From Candidatus Gottesmanbacteria bacterium (lineage in GTDB: Bacteria; Patescibacteria; Microgenomatia; 2-02-FULL-39-11), in the NCBI GenBank assembly GCA_016186795.1, contig JACPKY010000002.1, forward strand, positions 259,814-323,813: a stretch of 64,000 bases of DNA. Direction: 5' to 3'. Below are positions 1 through 9,900 of the stretch, piece by piece (the first letter of the stretch is position 1; every line of letters begins with the position of its first letter). A program made the position numbers and the translations under genes. The notes under the pieces were generated by a model. That model ran no database searches. It was not told the DNA's origin and worked only from the letters and a program-made list of their open reading frames with translations.

Positions 1-622
1 TATCGGGTGCTATACCAGCCATATGAAGAAGCTGTACTGATGTTTGTACTGGTTTGGATTTGAGTTCTCCAAGTGAGGGAGGAAGCGGTAAGTATGCCAC
101 GTGGACATTCAAAACTTTTTCAGGATATTGCATCTCAAGCTCCCGTGCTGCTTCAAGAAACATTGCATTTTGGTACTCACCGACGGTTCCTCCTATTTCA
201 ATAATTACGAAATCGGCTTTCGCCTGTTTGGCCAGAATAAAGAGTCTCCTATTGATTTCCTCTGGTATATGTGGAACCGTTTCAACACAAGCACCCTCAT
301 ATTCAAGTCTCCGTTCCCTTTCGATAACAGACAGGTAGACCTGTCCCGCTGTCATATAGTTTGTCTTTGTTAAATTCTCGTTAATAAAGCGCTCGTAATG
401 ACCGAGATCTTGATCGGTTTCCATCCCATCTTCAGTAACGAAGGTCTCTCCATGAATTATCGGGTTCATTGTCCCTGCATCGAGGTTCAAATATGGATCA
501 GCTTTTATTGGGGCAACAGTAAATCCTGCGGATTTGAGAAGAAGAGCAATTGAGGAAGCAGTAATACCTTTCCCAAGGCCAGAAATTACTCCACCAGAAA
601 CGAAAATAAATTTGGTCGGCAT
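1..622 (-). CDS. pyrG: CTP synthase, N-terminal part (runs off the window)
   Basis: CTP synthase makes CTP from UTP with ATP and glutamine-derived ammonia in the cytoplasm, the last step of pyrimidine synthesis. The 207 codons visible from the ATG at 622 translate as the synthetase (amidoligase) domain: it opens MPTKFIFVSGGVISGLGKG, the family's P-loop, and continues with the PIKADPYLNLDAGTM region and the GGTVGEYQ segment. The glutaminase half lies beyond base 1, so its catalytic Cys cannot be checked. It sits downstream of pyrE in the same direction but has its own promoter. The -10 box ends 5 nt from the ATG, so the message is probably leaderless. Identification is confident; completeness is unknown. 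Confidence 0.95.
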   Translation of the reverse strand, partial: MPTKFIFVSGGVISGLGKGITASSIALLLKSAGFTVAPIKADPYLNLDAGTMNPIIHGETFVTEDGMETDQDLGHYERFINENLTKTNYMTAGQVYLSVIERERRLEYEGACVETVPHIPEEINRRLFILAKQAKADFVIIEIGGTVGEYQNAMFLEAARELEMQYPEKVLNVHVAYLPLPPSLGELKSKPVQTSVQLLHMAGIAPD

Positions 623-627
623 GTTTT

Positions 628-656
628 AAGATACCAAAAGCCTTGTGGACTGTCAA
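628..656 (-). promoter_or_regulatory. pyrG promoter, likely leaderless start
   Basis: On the minus strand a perfect TTGACA (651-656) is followed after 17 nt by TATCTT (628-633). Only five bases separate the -10 box from the ATG of pyrG, so transcription should begin at or next to the A of the start codon. Inferred from sequence only. Confidence 0.6.
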
Positions 657-670
657 GCGGGCAAATACAA

Positions 671-1306
671 CTAAACCATCTTCATGCGGGCGAGATACTC
701 TCTACCCTTTCCGACTCGTGTATTTATTGGAACATGCGCTCGACATAAGGGGCAATCCTTTTCATCCCACGCATCCATCTCAATTTCTGCAAGAGGAAAA
801 AATGGAACACCCAAAGTCAGCTCATTTACTTCTTTGGGATTTCGATTTACCAAAACACAAACCGCGTGAATAACTCCCCCAGCACTTTGAACGCTTGCTA
901 TAACCTTTTTCACAGAACCACCTGTTGTTGTGATGTCCTCAACAATAAGTACCTTCTTCCCGGCAACAAGTTCATTGTATCCGCGAGTAAGAATCTGGTT
1001 TTTCTCTGGAGTTTTTTCGGTATAGATACCCAAAATTTCACATCCCATAAGTATCGAGAGATGATATGCTGTCCATTGAGAAAGGATAATTCCTCCTAAG
1101 GCAGGGGATACAACTGCTTCTATACCTTCGCCTGAAAACCGAGTTGCAATCTCCATACAAATTTTTGAAACCTCTTTTGTATGAGGGTAAATTGCATCTT
1201 TGTTCAAATATTGCTTTCCGTGTTTTCCGGATGTGTAGACAATATGACTATCTTTTATGTAGCCACCAGTTTTTTCAAAGATTTCCAAAACCTCCTGTCC
1301 TGTCAT
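671..1306 (-). CDS. pyrE: orotate phosphoribosyltransferase
   Basis: Transfers phosphoribose from PRPP to orotate, giving OMP, step five of UMP synthesis. The 211-residue protein has the PRPP-binding signature VLIVEDITTTGGS at about residues 119-131 and the type I phosphoribosyltransferase layout. A CPLC pair near the C terminus (about residue 188) precedes the conserved PIN...GKG tail; a metal role is possible but unproven. The start at 1306 is supported by an AGGAGA Shine-Dalgarno a few bases upstream. It lies 2 nt after pyrF in the pyrD-EamA-pyrF-pyrE operon, so the two UMP-forming enzymes are made together. Confidence 0.95.
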   Translation of the reverse strand: MTGQEVLEIFEKTGGYIKDSHIVYTSGKHGKQYLNKDAIYPHTKEVSKICMEIATRFSGEGIEAVVSPALGGIILSQWTAYHLSILMGCEILGIYTEKTPEKNQILTRGYNELVAGKKVLIVEDITTTGGSVKKVIASVQSAGGVIHAVCVLVNRNPKEVNELTLGVPFFPLAEIEMDAWDEKDCPLCRAHVPINTRVGKGREYLARMKMV

Positions 1307-1308
1307 AT

Positions 1309-2130
1309 TTATCTCCTGTACGTATTGATGCGCATTTGTAATTTTTTGGCTTCGGAAGCTCCGATTTTAGCAAAATCTTCACCACTTCCAGCAAAAATAA
1401 TTCCCCGTGATGAATTGATAATAGCATTGAAACCATTTTTATCAACACCTGCTTTGACTGTTTTTTTCACATCCCCACCTTGGGCCCCAATGCCAGGAAT
1501 AAGGAGTGGCATTTCTCCGACCACGCGACGGACTACTTCTAGCTCATCCGGATATGTGGCGCCAAATATCAAACCACAGTTCCTATTATAATTCCAGTCC
1601 TTAGAAACATGCTCTGCAATAATTTCGTAGAGATGTTTCCCGGAAACAATAAGATCCTGAAACTCGTGTGCTCCGGCATTTGAAGAACGACAATAAATAA
1701 ACAACCCTTTCTCCTCCAATTCCAAAAATGGCTTCAATCCTTCTTTCCCAACATACCAATGAAGCGTTATTGCGTCTGCTTTTAGATACTCAAATGCAAA
1801 TTTTATATAGCCAAGATTCGTACTCCCTATATCACCCCTTTTGGCATCGAGAATTATTGGGATTTCTGGATATGCTTCTTTTATATAATCTGTTGTTAAT
1901 TTCAATTGATGAATACCACTGCTTCCTTCGGCTTCATAAAAGGCAGTATTGGGTTTATAAGCACAAACGAAGGGCGCAGTTGCATCAATAATCGCTTTAT
2001 TAAATTCAAATTGGGGATGAGGACGCGCGCGGATATGACGAGGAATTTTTCCTCTATCACTATCAAGGCCGACACAAAGAAGTGAATTGTTCTTTTTTTG
2101 AATGAATAATAGTTTTTCCTGAAATTTCAT
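1309..2130 (-). CDS. pyrF: orotidine 5'-phosphate decarboxylase (longer, type 2)
   Basis: Decarboxylates OMP to UMP. The 273-residue length and the order of motifs fit the longer bacterial subfamily rather than the roughly 230-residue one. The catalytic Asp-Lys-x-x-Asp cluster is visible as DAKRGDIGST (D95, K97, D100), and an N-terminal VGLDSD segment provides the substrate-binding aspartates. It starts 3 nt after the small EamA gene and ends 2 nt before pyrE, so it is mid-operon with no promoter of its own visible. No clear Shine-Dalgarno is seen, so translation may be coupled to the gene upstream. Confidence 0.95.
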   Translation of the reverse strand: MKFQEKLLFIQKKNNSLLCVGLDSDRGKIPRHIRARPHPQFEFNKAIIDATAPFVCAYKPNTAFYEAEGSSGIHQLKLTTDYIKEAYPEIPIILDAKRGDIGSTNLGYIKFAFEYLKADAITLHWYVGKEGLKPFLELEEKGLFIYCRSSNAGAHEFQDLIVSGKHLYEIIAEHVSKDWNYNRNCGLIFGATYPDELEVVRRVVGEMPLLIPGIGAQGGDVKKTVKAGVDKNGFNAIINSSRGIIFAGSGEDFAKIGASEAKKLQMRINTYRR

Positions 2131-2133
2131 ATG

Positions 2134-2571
2134 TTATTTACCACTTACCAAAAGTATGCCGGCAATACTTAGTACTACTCCAACTATTTGTGGTATTGAT
2201 AGGGAGTCTTTCAATAAAAAAACGCCAATAAGAACTCCAAAGATTATTTGTGCTGGAGAACTCAGAGAAATTATTTTGGATAGCGTCCCAAAATGAAGTG
2301 CCAAATAGTTTAAAAAAACGGCTGCGACAAGAGATATACCTGCAAGTGTTGCAAACAATATGCCTTGAGAATTTAATCCGCTGAAATCTTTTTTATTTGA
2401 AAACAGAAAAATAAGAAAACCCAATATGAGAGTTGCTACAGCAAGTTCAATAATAAATGCAATATGGATTGGAATAGTTATTGCTGCCTGTTTTCGAAAC
2501 AAAAAGATGAGCGCAAAAAGAAATGCACTTCCAATTGCGTAAGAAAATACGGCAAATTGGCTAGTTTCCAT
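2134..2571 (-). CDS. small EamA/DMT-type membrane protein (half-size transporter)
   Basis: A 145-residue protein of about five hydrophobic helices, with one EamA (drug/metabolite transporter) repeat ending in the usual SxxQIVGVVLSIAGILLV-type last helix. Full EamA carriers have two such repeats, so this one presumably works as a dimer, as SMR-type carriers do. Substrate unknown. The start at 2571 (METSQF) leaves a 10-15 nt overlap with pyrD; a start at 2586 is also open. Its place between pyrD and pyrF suggests transport of a pyrimidine-related or other small metabolite, but that is inference from position only. Confidence 0.75.
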   Translation of the reverse strand: METSQFAVFSYAIGSAFLFALIFLFRKQAAITIPIHIAFIIELAVATLILGFLIFLFSNKKDFSGLNSQGILFATLAGISLVAAVFLNYLALHFGTLSKIISLSSPAQIIFGVLIGVFLLKDSLSIPQIVGVVLSIAGILLVSGK

Positions 2572-3487
2572 GTGCAACTCCGACAATATCTTTCAAATTT
2601 TTAATCCCAACTTTTTCCATATAGGTGGACACATCTCGTTTCAACTCATCATAGACTTTCATTCCTTTGAGATACGTTGCGGTGCCTACCCCGACAAGAG
2701 TTGCTCCGGCAATGATAATTTCAATAACGTCCTGCCATTTTGTCACTCCCCCCATTGCAAGGATGGGGATCTTCACTGCTTCATAAATATCATAGACGCA
2801 TCGAACCGTGATCGGAAATATTCCTGGACCAGAGACTCCACCTTCTTTATTTCCCAAGACTGGCTTTTTTTTATGAATATCGATAATCATTCCTGGTCCA
2901 AAAGTGTTACTGGCTACAATTGCATCAGCTCCAGCATCTTCACACGATTTGGCAATTTCTCCAATTTCGGTAACATTCGGAGACAGTTTTGCCAAAATTG
3001 GAATTTTCCTGGATACTTTTTTTACTGCAGTTATAACTTTTCCTGCAGCACCTTCTTCCATCCCCAAAGCAGTACCTAACTCATCGACTGTATTTGGACA
3101 CGAAAGATTGAGTTCGATAAATTGTGGATTGAATGGAGCGATTTTTTCGACCAACTCAACAAATTCTATAACACGGGTTGAGAAAAGACTTATAATAATC
3201 GGCGTTTCTTTCCCATAGAGCTTTAGGAAGTGAGCTACTTCCTGGCTTCCTTTTTCAATCCCTGCATTTCGTAGTCCTACACTATTAAGCATCCCGTACT
3301 CATATTTCCATATTCTCGGTAAAGGGTTTCCCTCTCGTCTCTCTTTCGTTAAAGATTTCAAAGTTACCCCTCCAACACCTGCCTCAATTGCTTTTTTATG
3401 CTCAGGAATTTCGGTAATAATTCCTGATGGAAGAACAAAAGGGTTGGAAAATTTTACTCCACAAAACGTGACTGATAAATCCGCCAT
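2561..3487 (-). CDS. pyrD: dihydroorotate dehydrogenase, class 1B-like catalytic subunit
   Basis: Oxidises dihydroorotate to orotate on a TIM-barrel with FMN. Key features in the 308 residues: the substrate loop EGNPLPRIWKYEYGMLNSVGL, the active-site segment ELNLSCPN with the cysteine base C130, FMN-phosphate-binding GGV and GTA segments late in the barrel, and the C-terminal IGVAH-like end of the class 1B family. Class 1B enzymes usually pair with PyrK, an FAD/2Fe-2S subunit that passes electrons to NAD. No pyrK is present in this window, so the electron acceptor is open. First gene of pyrD-EamA-pyrF-pyrE, with a promoter whose -10 is 9 nt from the ATG. Confidence 0.92.
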   Translation of the reverse strand: MADLSVTFCGVKFSNPFVLPSGIITEIPEHKKAIEAGVGGVTLKSLTKERREGNPLPRIWKYEYGMLNSVGLRNAGIEKGSQEVAHFLKLYGKETPIIISLFSTRVIEFVELVEKIAPFNPQFIELNLSCPNTVDELGTALGMEEGAAGKVITAVKKVSRKIPILAKLSPNVTEIGEIAKSCEDAGADAIVASNTFGPGMIIDIHKKKPVLGNKEGGVSGPGIFPITVRCVYDIYEAVKIPILAMGGVTKWQDVIEIIIAGATLVGVGTATYLKGMKVYDELKRDVSTYMEKVGIKNLKDIVGVAHGN

Positions 3488-3496
3488 GGTGGCTAT

Positions 3497-3525
3497 ACTA
3501 TAACAGCTCGTTTTGGCCCAAGCAA
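3497..3525 (-). promoter_or_regulatory. pyrD operon promoter
   Basis: Minus-strand TTGCTT (3520-3525), 17-nt spacer, TATAGT (3497-3502). The expected start site near 3490 leaves only about 3 nt before the pyrD ATG at 3487, so the operon message is nearly leaderless. Back to back with the aspartase promoter. Confidence 0.6.
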
Positions 3526-3532
3526 GATTACC

Positions 3533-3560
3533 TTGACAAACAAAGCATAATCCTTATGAT
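3533..3560 (+). promoter_or_regulatory. aspartase promoter; decides the start codon
   Basis: Perfect TTGACA (3533-3538), 16-nt spacer, TATGAT (3555-3560). The -10 box contains the first possible ATG (3556), so that codon cannot be in the transcript. The predicted start site at about 3567-3568 coincides with the in-frame ATG at 3568, giving a leaderless message. Confidence 0.6.
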
Positions 3561-3567
3561 GGGAGAA

Positions 3568-4992
3568 ATGAAAACGATGCGCGATGAAAAGGACTCACTT
3601 GGTACTGTTGCAGTACCAAAATATGCCTATTATGGTGCTCAAACGGTTCGAGCACAAGAAAATTTCCTAATCTCCGGGATAACGTCACATGATGAGTATA
3701 TCCAATCAATCGTTGTTATTAAAAAAGCCGCAGCTCGGGTCAATCATACACTCGGTTTCCTTCCCTTGAAATTTTCTCAAGCTATTGAAACGGTCTGTGA
3801 TGAAATACGAGATGGAAAATTCTCTGACCAATTTATTGTTGATGTGTATCAGGCAGGAGCTGGAACGTCTATCCACATGAATGTAAATGAAGTAATTGCA
3901 AATCGAGCCAACGAACTTCTAGACTCTCCCAAAGGCTCGTATAGTCCCCTCCACCCAAACGATCACATAAATATGGCGCAGTCAACAAATGATGTCATCC
4001 CAACAGCCATCCGTATTGCAGTACTTACTATTTTGCCAAAACTATTTCGCATACTTATTCTTCTTGAAAAGGAATTTATCAGAAAAGAAAGGGACTTTCA
4101 TTCCATACTTAAGCCTGGTCGTACGCACCTTCAAGACGCAGTCCCAATCCTCTTAGGCCAGGAATTCTCAGCCTACGGGGTAGCAATTCAAAAAGATAGG
4201 AAACGCATCAATAAATCAAGTGAGAAACTCCTGGCAATTGGAATTGGAGGTACTGCGGTTGGCACCGGTATTAATAGTCATCCCCGTTTCCACCGCTTAA
4301 TGGTTACAGAGCTTCAAACCCTTACAAAGCTCCCGCTTCGTTCCAATAAAAACCTTTTTGAATCAATGCAAAATGCTGCAGATTTTTTGGAACTTTCCTC
4401 TTCTCTTCGAATTCTCGCACAAACATGTATACGGATTGGTAATGATCTGCGACTCTTATCTTCTGGTCCAAAAGCCGGACTATCGGAAATTCGACTCCCG
4501 GAAGTACAACCTGGATCATCAATTATGCCGGGAAAAGTAAACCCCTCAATTATTGAAATGCTGACAATGGTTTGTTTTCAAGTAATTGGTATGGACCTGT
4601 CAATACTTCTTGCTAGCCAAGCAGGTCAACTCGAATTAAATGTTATGTATCCTCTTATCGCTTATAACCTTCTTGAACAAATACGGCTTTTAACTTCTGC
4701 GCTAACGAGCTTTCAGGAAAATTGTTTGAAAGGCATTACGGCAAACCCACGAGTGTGTGCTGCGGCCCTTTCAAGTTCTCACTCCCTGGCAACCCTTTTG
4801 ACGCCCCTCTTTGGCTTTGACAAAACCGCAAAAATTGTAAAAGATTCTTACGTCAAAAATATACCGCTTGAGAGAATACTTGTAGAGGAAAAGTATATGG
4901 AAAAAGTTCAGATAAATAAAATCTTTCATCCCCTTCGAATAACCAAGCCGAACCGGAGTTCTATGAAAGAGAAGATTTACCCAAAGAAATGA
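3568..4992 (+). CDS. aspA: aspartate ammonia-lyase (aspartase/fumarase superfamily)
   Basis: Interconverts aspartate and fumarate plus ammonia. Supporting motifs: QAGAGTSIHMNVNEVIANRA (aspartases carry QAGAGTS where fumarases carry QTGSGTQ), GRTHLQDAVPI, and the catalytic loop GSSIMPGKVNP followed by AGQLELNV. Some positions after the loop (NVMYPLIAYNLL) recall fumarase C, so a fumarase role is not excluded. Read from 3568 the protein is 474 residues, normal for the family; a start at 3577 is also possible. It is the only plus-strand gene among the pyrimidine genes, divergent from pyrD and overlapping pyrC tail to tail by 16 bp. It could supply aspartate to PyrB or remove it. Substrate choice is inference. 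Confidence 0.82.
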   Translation: MKTMRDEKDSLGTVAVPKYAYYGAQTVRAQENFLISGITSHDEYIQSIVVIKKAAARVNHTLGFLPLKFSQAIETVCDEIRDGKFSDQFIVDVYQAGAGTSIHMNVNEVIANRANELLDSPKGSYSPLHPNDHINMAQSTNDVIPTAIRIAVLTILPKLFRILILLEKEFIRKERDFHSILKPGRTHLQDAVPILLGQEFSAYGVAIQKDRKRINKSSEKLLAIGIGGTAVGTGINSHPRFHRLMVTELQTLTKLPLRSNKNLFESMQNAADFLELSSSLRILAQTCIRIGNDLRLLSSGPKAGLSEIRLPEVQPGSSIMPGKVNPSIIEMLTMVCFQVIGMDLSILLASQAGQLELNVMYPLIAYNLLEQIRLLTSALTSFQENCLKGITANPRVCAAALSSSHSLATLLTPLFGFDKTAKIVKDSYVKNIPLERILVEEKYMEKVQINKIFHPLRITKPNRSSMKEKIYPKK

Positions 4993-6041
4993 TTTTTACC
5001 AAAACCGGCAGATACAAGAACCGTACCTTCAGAATAAACCTTCCTACCGGCAATAAAGACGTTTTTCACTTTTCCAAAAACCCGTTTTCCCTCAAATGGA
5101 CTCCATCCACATTTTGTGAAGTAGGAAGATTCTCCGATAGTATAGTCTTCCTCTGAATCGATTTCGGTATACGTATTGGGATCTTGCCCTATGCCAAAAA
5201 TTCTTCGTGGGTTGGTATTGGTCATGCGGATAATATCTTCAATGTACAATCTTTTTTCGTATACTGCAGTCATAAGAAGCGGAAGCATTATTTCCAAGCC
5301 AGGCATACCAAATGGAGAATTCTTGGATTTTTTTTCTTCTTGCGTATGCGGAGCATGATCAGTAGCTATACAATCAATATCGCTTAAATGATCCCATAAA
5401 TAATCAACATCTTTTTGACTGCCAAGAGGAGGTTTTACTGTAGCCAAATTTTGATATTTTTTGGCATAAGCATCAGTCAGAAATAAATGGTGTGGTGTAA
5501 CGTCGCATGTTACGTCCAGTCCCTTTTTCCTCCCCAATAAAACATTCTCAAGCGCTTCTCGCGTTGCAATATGAGTCACGTGTATCTTTTTTTTGAATCG
5601 TAGTGCCAATTTACAAGCAAGATTTATTTTTTCCCCCTCTGCATGTACAACAATTGGTTTGATTTTCGGCCAGGTTGCAAAAATATTTTTAAGTAGATGA
5701 ACATCTTCAACAAAATAGTTTCCAGTTGTCGAAGTCAAATATACTTTTAACCCGGCAACCTTGTTGGCTACATACTGAAATTCATGCGTATTTTTACCAT
5801 CTGTACCAAAGTATAGCCCCCAGTCACACACGGCTTTTTGCCTTGCAATTTCCATTTTTTCTTCAAGTGCAACTTTTGTAAAAATAGGAACGACATTATT
5901 TGGCATATCAAAAACAGTCGTAACTCCACCAGCGAGTGCAGCACAAGTTCCGGTGAAAAAATCTTCTTTGTGGGTTTGACCAGGATCACGCAAATGGACA
6001 TGGATATCGATTAGTCCGGGGAGGCTCAAAATTCTACTCAT
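4977..6041 (-). CDS. pyrC: dihydroorotase
   Basis: Cyclises carbamoyl-aspartate to dihydroorotate, pathway step three. The 354-residue amidohydrolase has the metal site DIHVHLRDPG at residues 12-21, a conserved VHAEGE-type histidine region, HVTHIAT, a second histidine in TPHHLFL, and the catalytic aspartate in CIATDHAPH. It is shorter than typical 420-residue class I enzymes because the N-terminal beta-sandwich strand is missing: the protein starts almost directly at the barrel. The start overlaps the pyrB stop as ATGA, implying translational coupling. Last gene of carA-carB-pyrB-pyrC. Confidence 0.94.
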   Translation of the reverse strand: MSRILSLPGLIDIHVHLRDPGQTHKEDFFTGTCAALAGGVTTVFDMPNNVVPIFTKVALEEKMEIARQKAVCDWGLYFGTDGKNTHEFQYVANKVAGLKVYLTSTTGNYFVEDVHLLKNIFATWPKIKPIVVHAEGEKINLACKLALRFKKKIHVTHIATREALENVLLGRKKGLDVTCDVTPHHLFLTDAYAKKYQNLATVKPPLGSQKDVDYLWDHLSDIDCIATDHAPHTQEEKKSKNSPFGMPGLEIMLPLLMTAVYEKRLYIEDIIRMTNTNPRRIFGIGQDPNTYTEIDSEEDYTIGESSYFTKCGWSPFEGKRVFGKVKNVFIAGRKVYSEGTVLVSAGFGKNHFFG

Positions 6042-6973
6042 GAAGCTTTTCTTAAAATTAAGTCCAAAAGTGCCATCCTCACATACAAACCATTCCGTAC
6101 TTGAGTAGTTAAATAAAGACTTCGGGGATCGCTATCAACGTCAGCATGAATTTCATCAACCCGGGGTAAACAATGTAGAATGATACTTTTTTTCTTCATT
6201 TGACGAACCATTGTCTTATCAACAATATAGCTTCCTTTAACTTGTTTATATAAACTTTCCGACATGTACTCTTTTTTTACGCGTGTCACATACAAAACAT
6301 CAACTTCTGGCAAAATATCTTGAAAATCCGAATACTCTTTAAAGGAAACTTTTTTCTTTTTCAAATATGACGTTACTTCCTCTTGCATTGGAACTTGCTT
6401 TGGAGTAGACATACTTATTTTTACGTTGGGATAGAGAGCGAGAAGTTTGGAGAGTGAATTTGTCGGTCGATAATGTGCAAGATCACCAATGAGTAAAATG
6501 TGGAGCCCATCGATTTTTCCAAAAACGTTCTCTATCGTATACGCATCAATAAGAGCTTGCGTTGGATGTTCTCCAATGCCATCTCCCGCATTAATAATCG
6601 GTTTTGCTGCATATTCTACGGCGTTTGCAATGGATCCGGGATCTGGATGACGCATGACAAGAATATCGGCATAACTGGAAAATACTCGTACTGTATCTTC
6701 TAATGTCTCGCCTTTTATAACAGATGTATGTGACATACCGTTTAATGGGATTACTCCTCCTCCTAACCTTTGCATAGCACTAATAAAGGAAGAAAATGTT
6801 CGAGTTGAAGGTTCGTAGAATAATGCTGCTAAAATTTTGTGTTTCAATCGGTCATCGCCGCCTTTCTCCTCACAAAGAGTTCGCATTTCTTCCGCTTTCC
6901 GAAAAACAAGGGTAACATCTTCGCCGGTGAGATGTTCAACGGTAACGAAGCTTTGACTGAAAAACCTATTCAT
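6038..6973 (-). CDS. pyrB: aspartate carbamoyltransferase, catalytic subunit
   Basis: Joins carbamoyl phosphate and aspartate, the committed step of pyrimidine synthesis. The carbamoyl-phosphate signature EPSTRTF lies at residues 54-60, with RHPDPGS, the GDGIGEHPTQALIDAYTI segment and HCLPRVDEI near the C terminus. The start at 6973 is chosen because GGAAAGGAG ends 6 nt upstream; an in-frame GTG at 7000 is less likely. It overlaps the end of carB by 8 bp and pyrC by 4. No regulatory pyrI gene is present next to it. 311 residues, normal for the family. Confidence 0.95.
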   Translation of the reverse strand: MNRFFSQSFVTVEHLTGEDVTLVFRKAEEMRTLCEEKGGDDRLKHKILAALFYEPSTRTFSSFISAMQRLGGGVIPLNGMSHTSVIKGETLEDTVRVFSSYADILVMRHPDPGSIANAVEYAAKPIINAGDGIGEHPTQALIDAYTIENVFGKIDGLHILLIGDLAHYRPTNSLSKLLALYPNVKISMSTPKQVPMQEEVTSYLKKKKVSFKEYSDFQDILPEVDVLYVTRVKKEYMSESLYKQVKGSYIVDKTMVRQMKKKSIILHCLPRVDEIHADVDSDPRSLYLTTQVRNGLYVRMALLDLILRKAS

Positions 6974-9900
6974 ATCGTTCTCCTTTCCCAACATAATCAC
7001 TCCATGATTTTATAGACAGTGTCTCAAGTCTATACCTTTCGAGAGCAGAAACAAATAGTGAAGCAATTGTCGCCTTCGTAAAAAGAGGCGTATTTGTATC
7101 AACTGTTGCCCTTCTGATCAAATATCCATCAGTTTCTTGCCTTTTTAGTTCTTGAATTGCAAGATCACTTCTATCTGATAAATTGATAACCATTCCAACT
7201 TTTTTCGTCTTAATGATATCAACAACGTTTGGTCGCTTTTTCTCATGCACTTTATATACAAACGTACACGCAATACCATTTGCCTGAAAAAACCTTGAAG
7301 TATTTTCAGTCCCGTACAACTTGAATCCTAGCTGATACAATTTTCGAGCAACGGGGAGGAGTCGATTTTTCCCTTCCTCTCCTCCAAGGGAAAAAAGCGC
7401 TCGTTTTTGCGGCATTGGAATTCCGGTTGAAAGAAGGGCTTTGAGATATGCTTCGTATAACGTATCACCAAAACACGCGACTTCTCCTGTTGATGCCATT
7501 TCAACTCGCAAAACCGGATCTGCTTGTCGAAGTCTTGTGAAAGAAAAGTGCGGAACTTTCACTCCAAAATATTTCGGACGGATGTAAGGGATTGCTTCAA
7601 CGGTTTTCCCAAGCATTATTTTGGTTGCCATCGTTATAAAATTAATATGAAAGACTTTCGATACAAAAGGGAAACTTCGTGAAGCTCGAAGATTTGCCTC
7701 AATGACCAAAACGTGCGGAAGTCTTTCTCCGTTTTCGCTTAAAAGATACTGAATATTGAATGGCCCGTGAATCTTCAGGTGACGTGCAATTTTTTGAGAT
7801 ATCTCCTGAATTGATTCAAGAGAGGCAGAACCCAAAGAAAATGTTGGAAGAACGAGACTTGCATCACCAGAATGTACTCCAGAATGCTCAACATGCTCAG
7901 AAATTGCAGATACGACAATCTCTCCATTTTGAGAAACAGCATCAAAATCTATCTCTTTGGCACCGCGGATAAACTTTGAAATAACGATCGGATATTCAGG
8001 ATTAACTTCGGTTGATGCTTGATTCAAATACTCGGTTAACTGTTTTTGAGAATATGCCACCATCATCGCTTTTCCAGATAGAACATAGGATGGACGTACT
8101 AAAACTGGATACCCAATTCTTTCAGAGAATGTCAACGCATCCGCTTTTGTGGTTAACCGCTTCCATTGTGGTTGATCGATACCAAGTCGATCCAATAGCG
8201 CTGAGAACTTCTCCCGATCTTCTGCGTTATCAATTGATTCTGGTTTTGTTCCCAGAAGTTTTACGCCACTACCTGCCAGTTTTGGTGCTAGCGTGTTTGG
8301 AATCTGTCCGCCGACGGAAACAATAAAAGGGCATTTTTCCTTATCTGCAATATCAAGAATTCTTTCAAGCGTTAGTTCTTCAAAATAGAGTTTATTTGAA
8401 ATATCATAGTCAGTCGAAACCGTTTCTGGATTTGAGTTGATCATGATCGGAGAAAATCCAAGCTTTTTGGCGGTTAGAACACTATTGACAGCACACCAGT
8501 CAAACTCAACGGAAGAACCTATCTGATATGGACCACCGCCTATTATCGCCACTTGGTTTCTTTCACCTGTTTCAATATCATCACGGATCCGATGATAGGA
8601 AAGATATAAGTAATTTGTCTTTGCAGGAAACTCACCAGCGAGAGTATCAATCTGACATACGTGCGGTACTATTTCCCAATCTTTCCGTACTTTCCTTACG
8701 TCTCTCGGCCTTTTCCCAAACACCTTTCCAATTTGCTTGTCAGAAAAGCCGGATTGTTTCAATTCTCGCAGGAAAAGAGGAGTCAAGGCCTTTGTCGAAA
8801 GCATTTTCTTATAGAGGGAAACTATGCTGGCAATTCTTTCGATAAACCATCTGTCGATTCCTGTTGCCTTGGTAATTTCTTCAGCTTTCTGTCCGTAAAA
8901 AAGATTGAAGGCAATATTATAGATCCGTGCTGGTGTCGGACGAAGATCTTTCAACGGTGGCTTCCCGCTCGTTACAAATTCTTGAGAAAGATCATCCGAA
9001 ATAACACCTTCATATTCAAGGTCGAGAGACCGAATTCCTTTCTGTATTGCCTCTTCAAACGTCCTTCCAATCGCCATAACCTCACCAACGCTTTGCATCT
9101 CGCTTCCAATTGTTTCGTTCATGTCCTTAAACTTGAGAAAATCCCACCGCGGAATTTTAACAACGACATAATCAAGAGCAGGCTCAAAGAATGCGCGTGT
9201 AGCTTTTGTTACTTGATTTTGAATTTCAGAAAGGTTAAAGCCTACGGCAAGTTTTGCAGCGATGTACGCAAGAGGGTACCCAGTTGCTTTCGATGCTAGT
9301 GCAGACGATCTTGATAGTCTGGCATTTACTTCTATGATCCGGTAATCTCCATTGTCAGGACTCAAAGCATACTGAATATTACATTCCCCAACAATTGGGA
9401 GTTCAGAAACAATTTTGATCGCAATTTCACGAAGTCGGTGATATTCTTCGTTCGTTAATGTTTGAGATGGAGCAACGACAATTGACTCACCTGTGTGAAT
9501 TCCCATTGGATCGAAATTTTCCATATTACAAACAGTGATCGTGTTATTGTAACGATCACGAACCACTTCATATTCAATTTCCTTCCAATGCTCTAAATAC
9601 TCCTCTACCAAAATTTGTGGTGCTTGTGAAAGAGCACTTTTTGCTATTTTTGTAAGTTCTTCACGTCTCCTGGCAACTCCAGAACCTAATCCTCCAAGTG
9701 AATAGCCAGCACGAACAATTACCGGAAACTGACAGGTTGATCTTACTTTCTCCACGTCTTTCATTGTCCGGCAAAGTCGACTTACCGGAACTTTAAATCC
9801 CAAAGACTCGATTGTTTTACGAAATTTCAATCTATCTTCCGTCTTATCAACTGCCGAAACAGGTGTCCCCAAAACAGAGACGTTATATTTTTTAAATACT

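Noticed and set aside
2570..3079. 169-codon frame antisense to pyrD
   Set aside because: Mirror of pyrD; no family pattern, and promoter context supports only pyrD.
3568..4992. Assignment of the lyase as fumarase (fumC)
   Set aside because: QAGAGTS and THLQDAVPI fit aspartase better than the QTGSGTQ of fumarases; kept as a lesser possibility.
8661..9299. 212-codon frame antisense to carB
   Set aside because: Shadow of the conserved carB frame; composition and lack of start signals show no independent gene.
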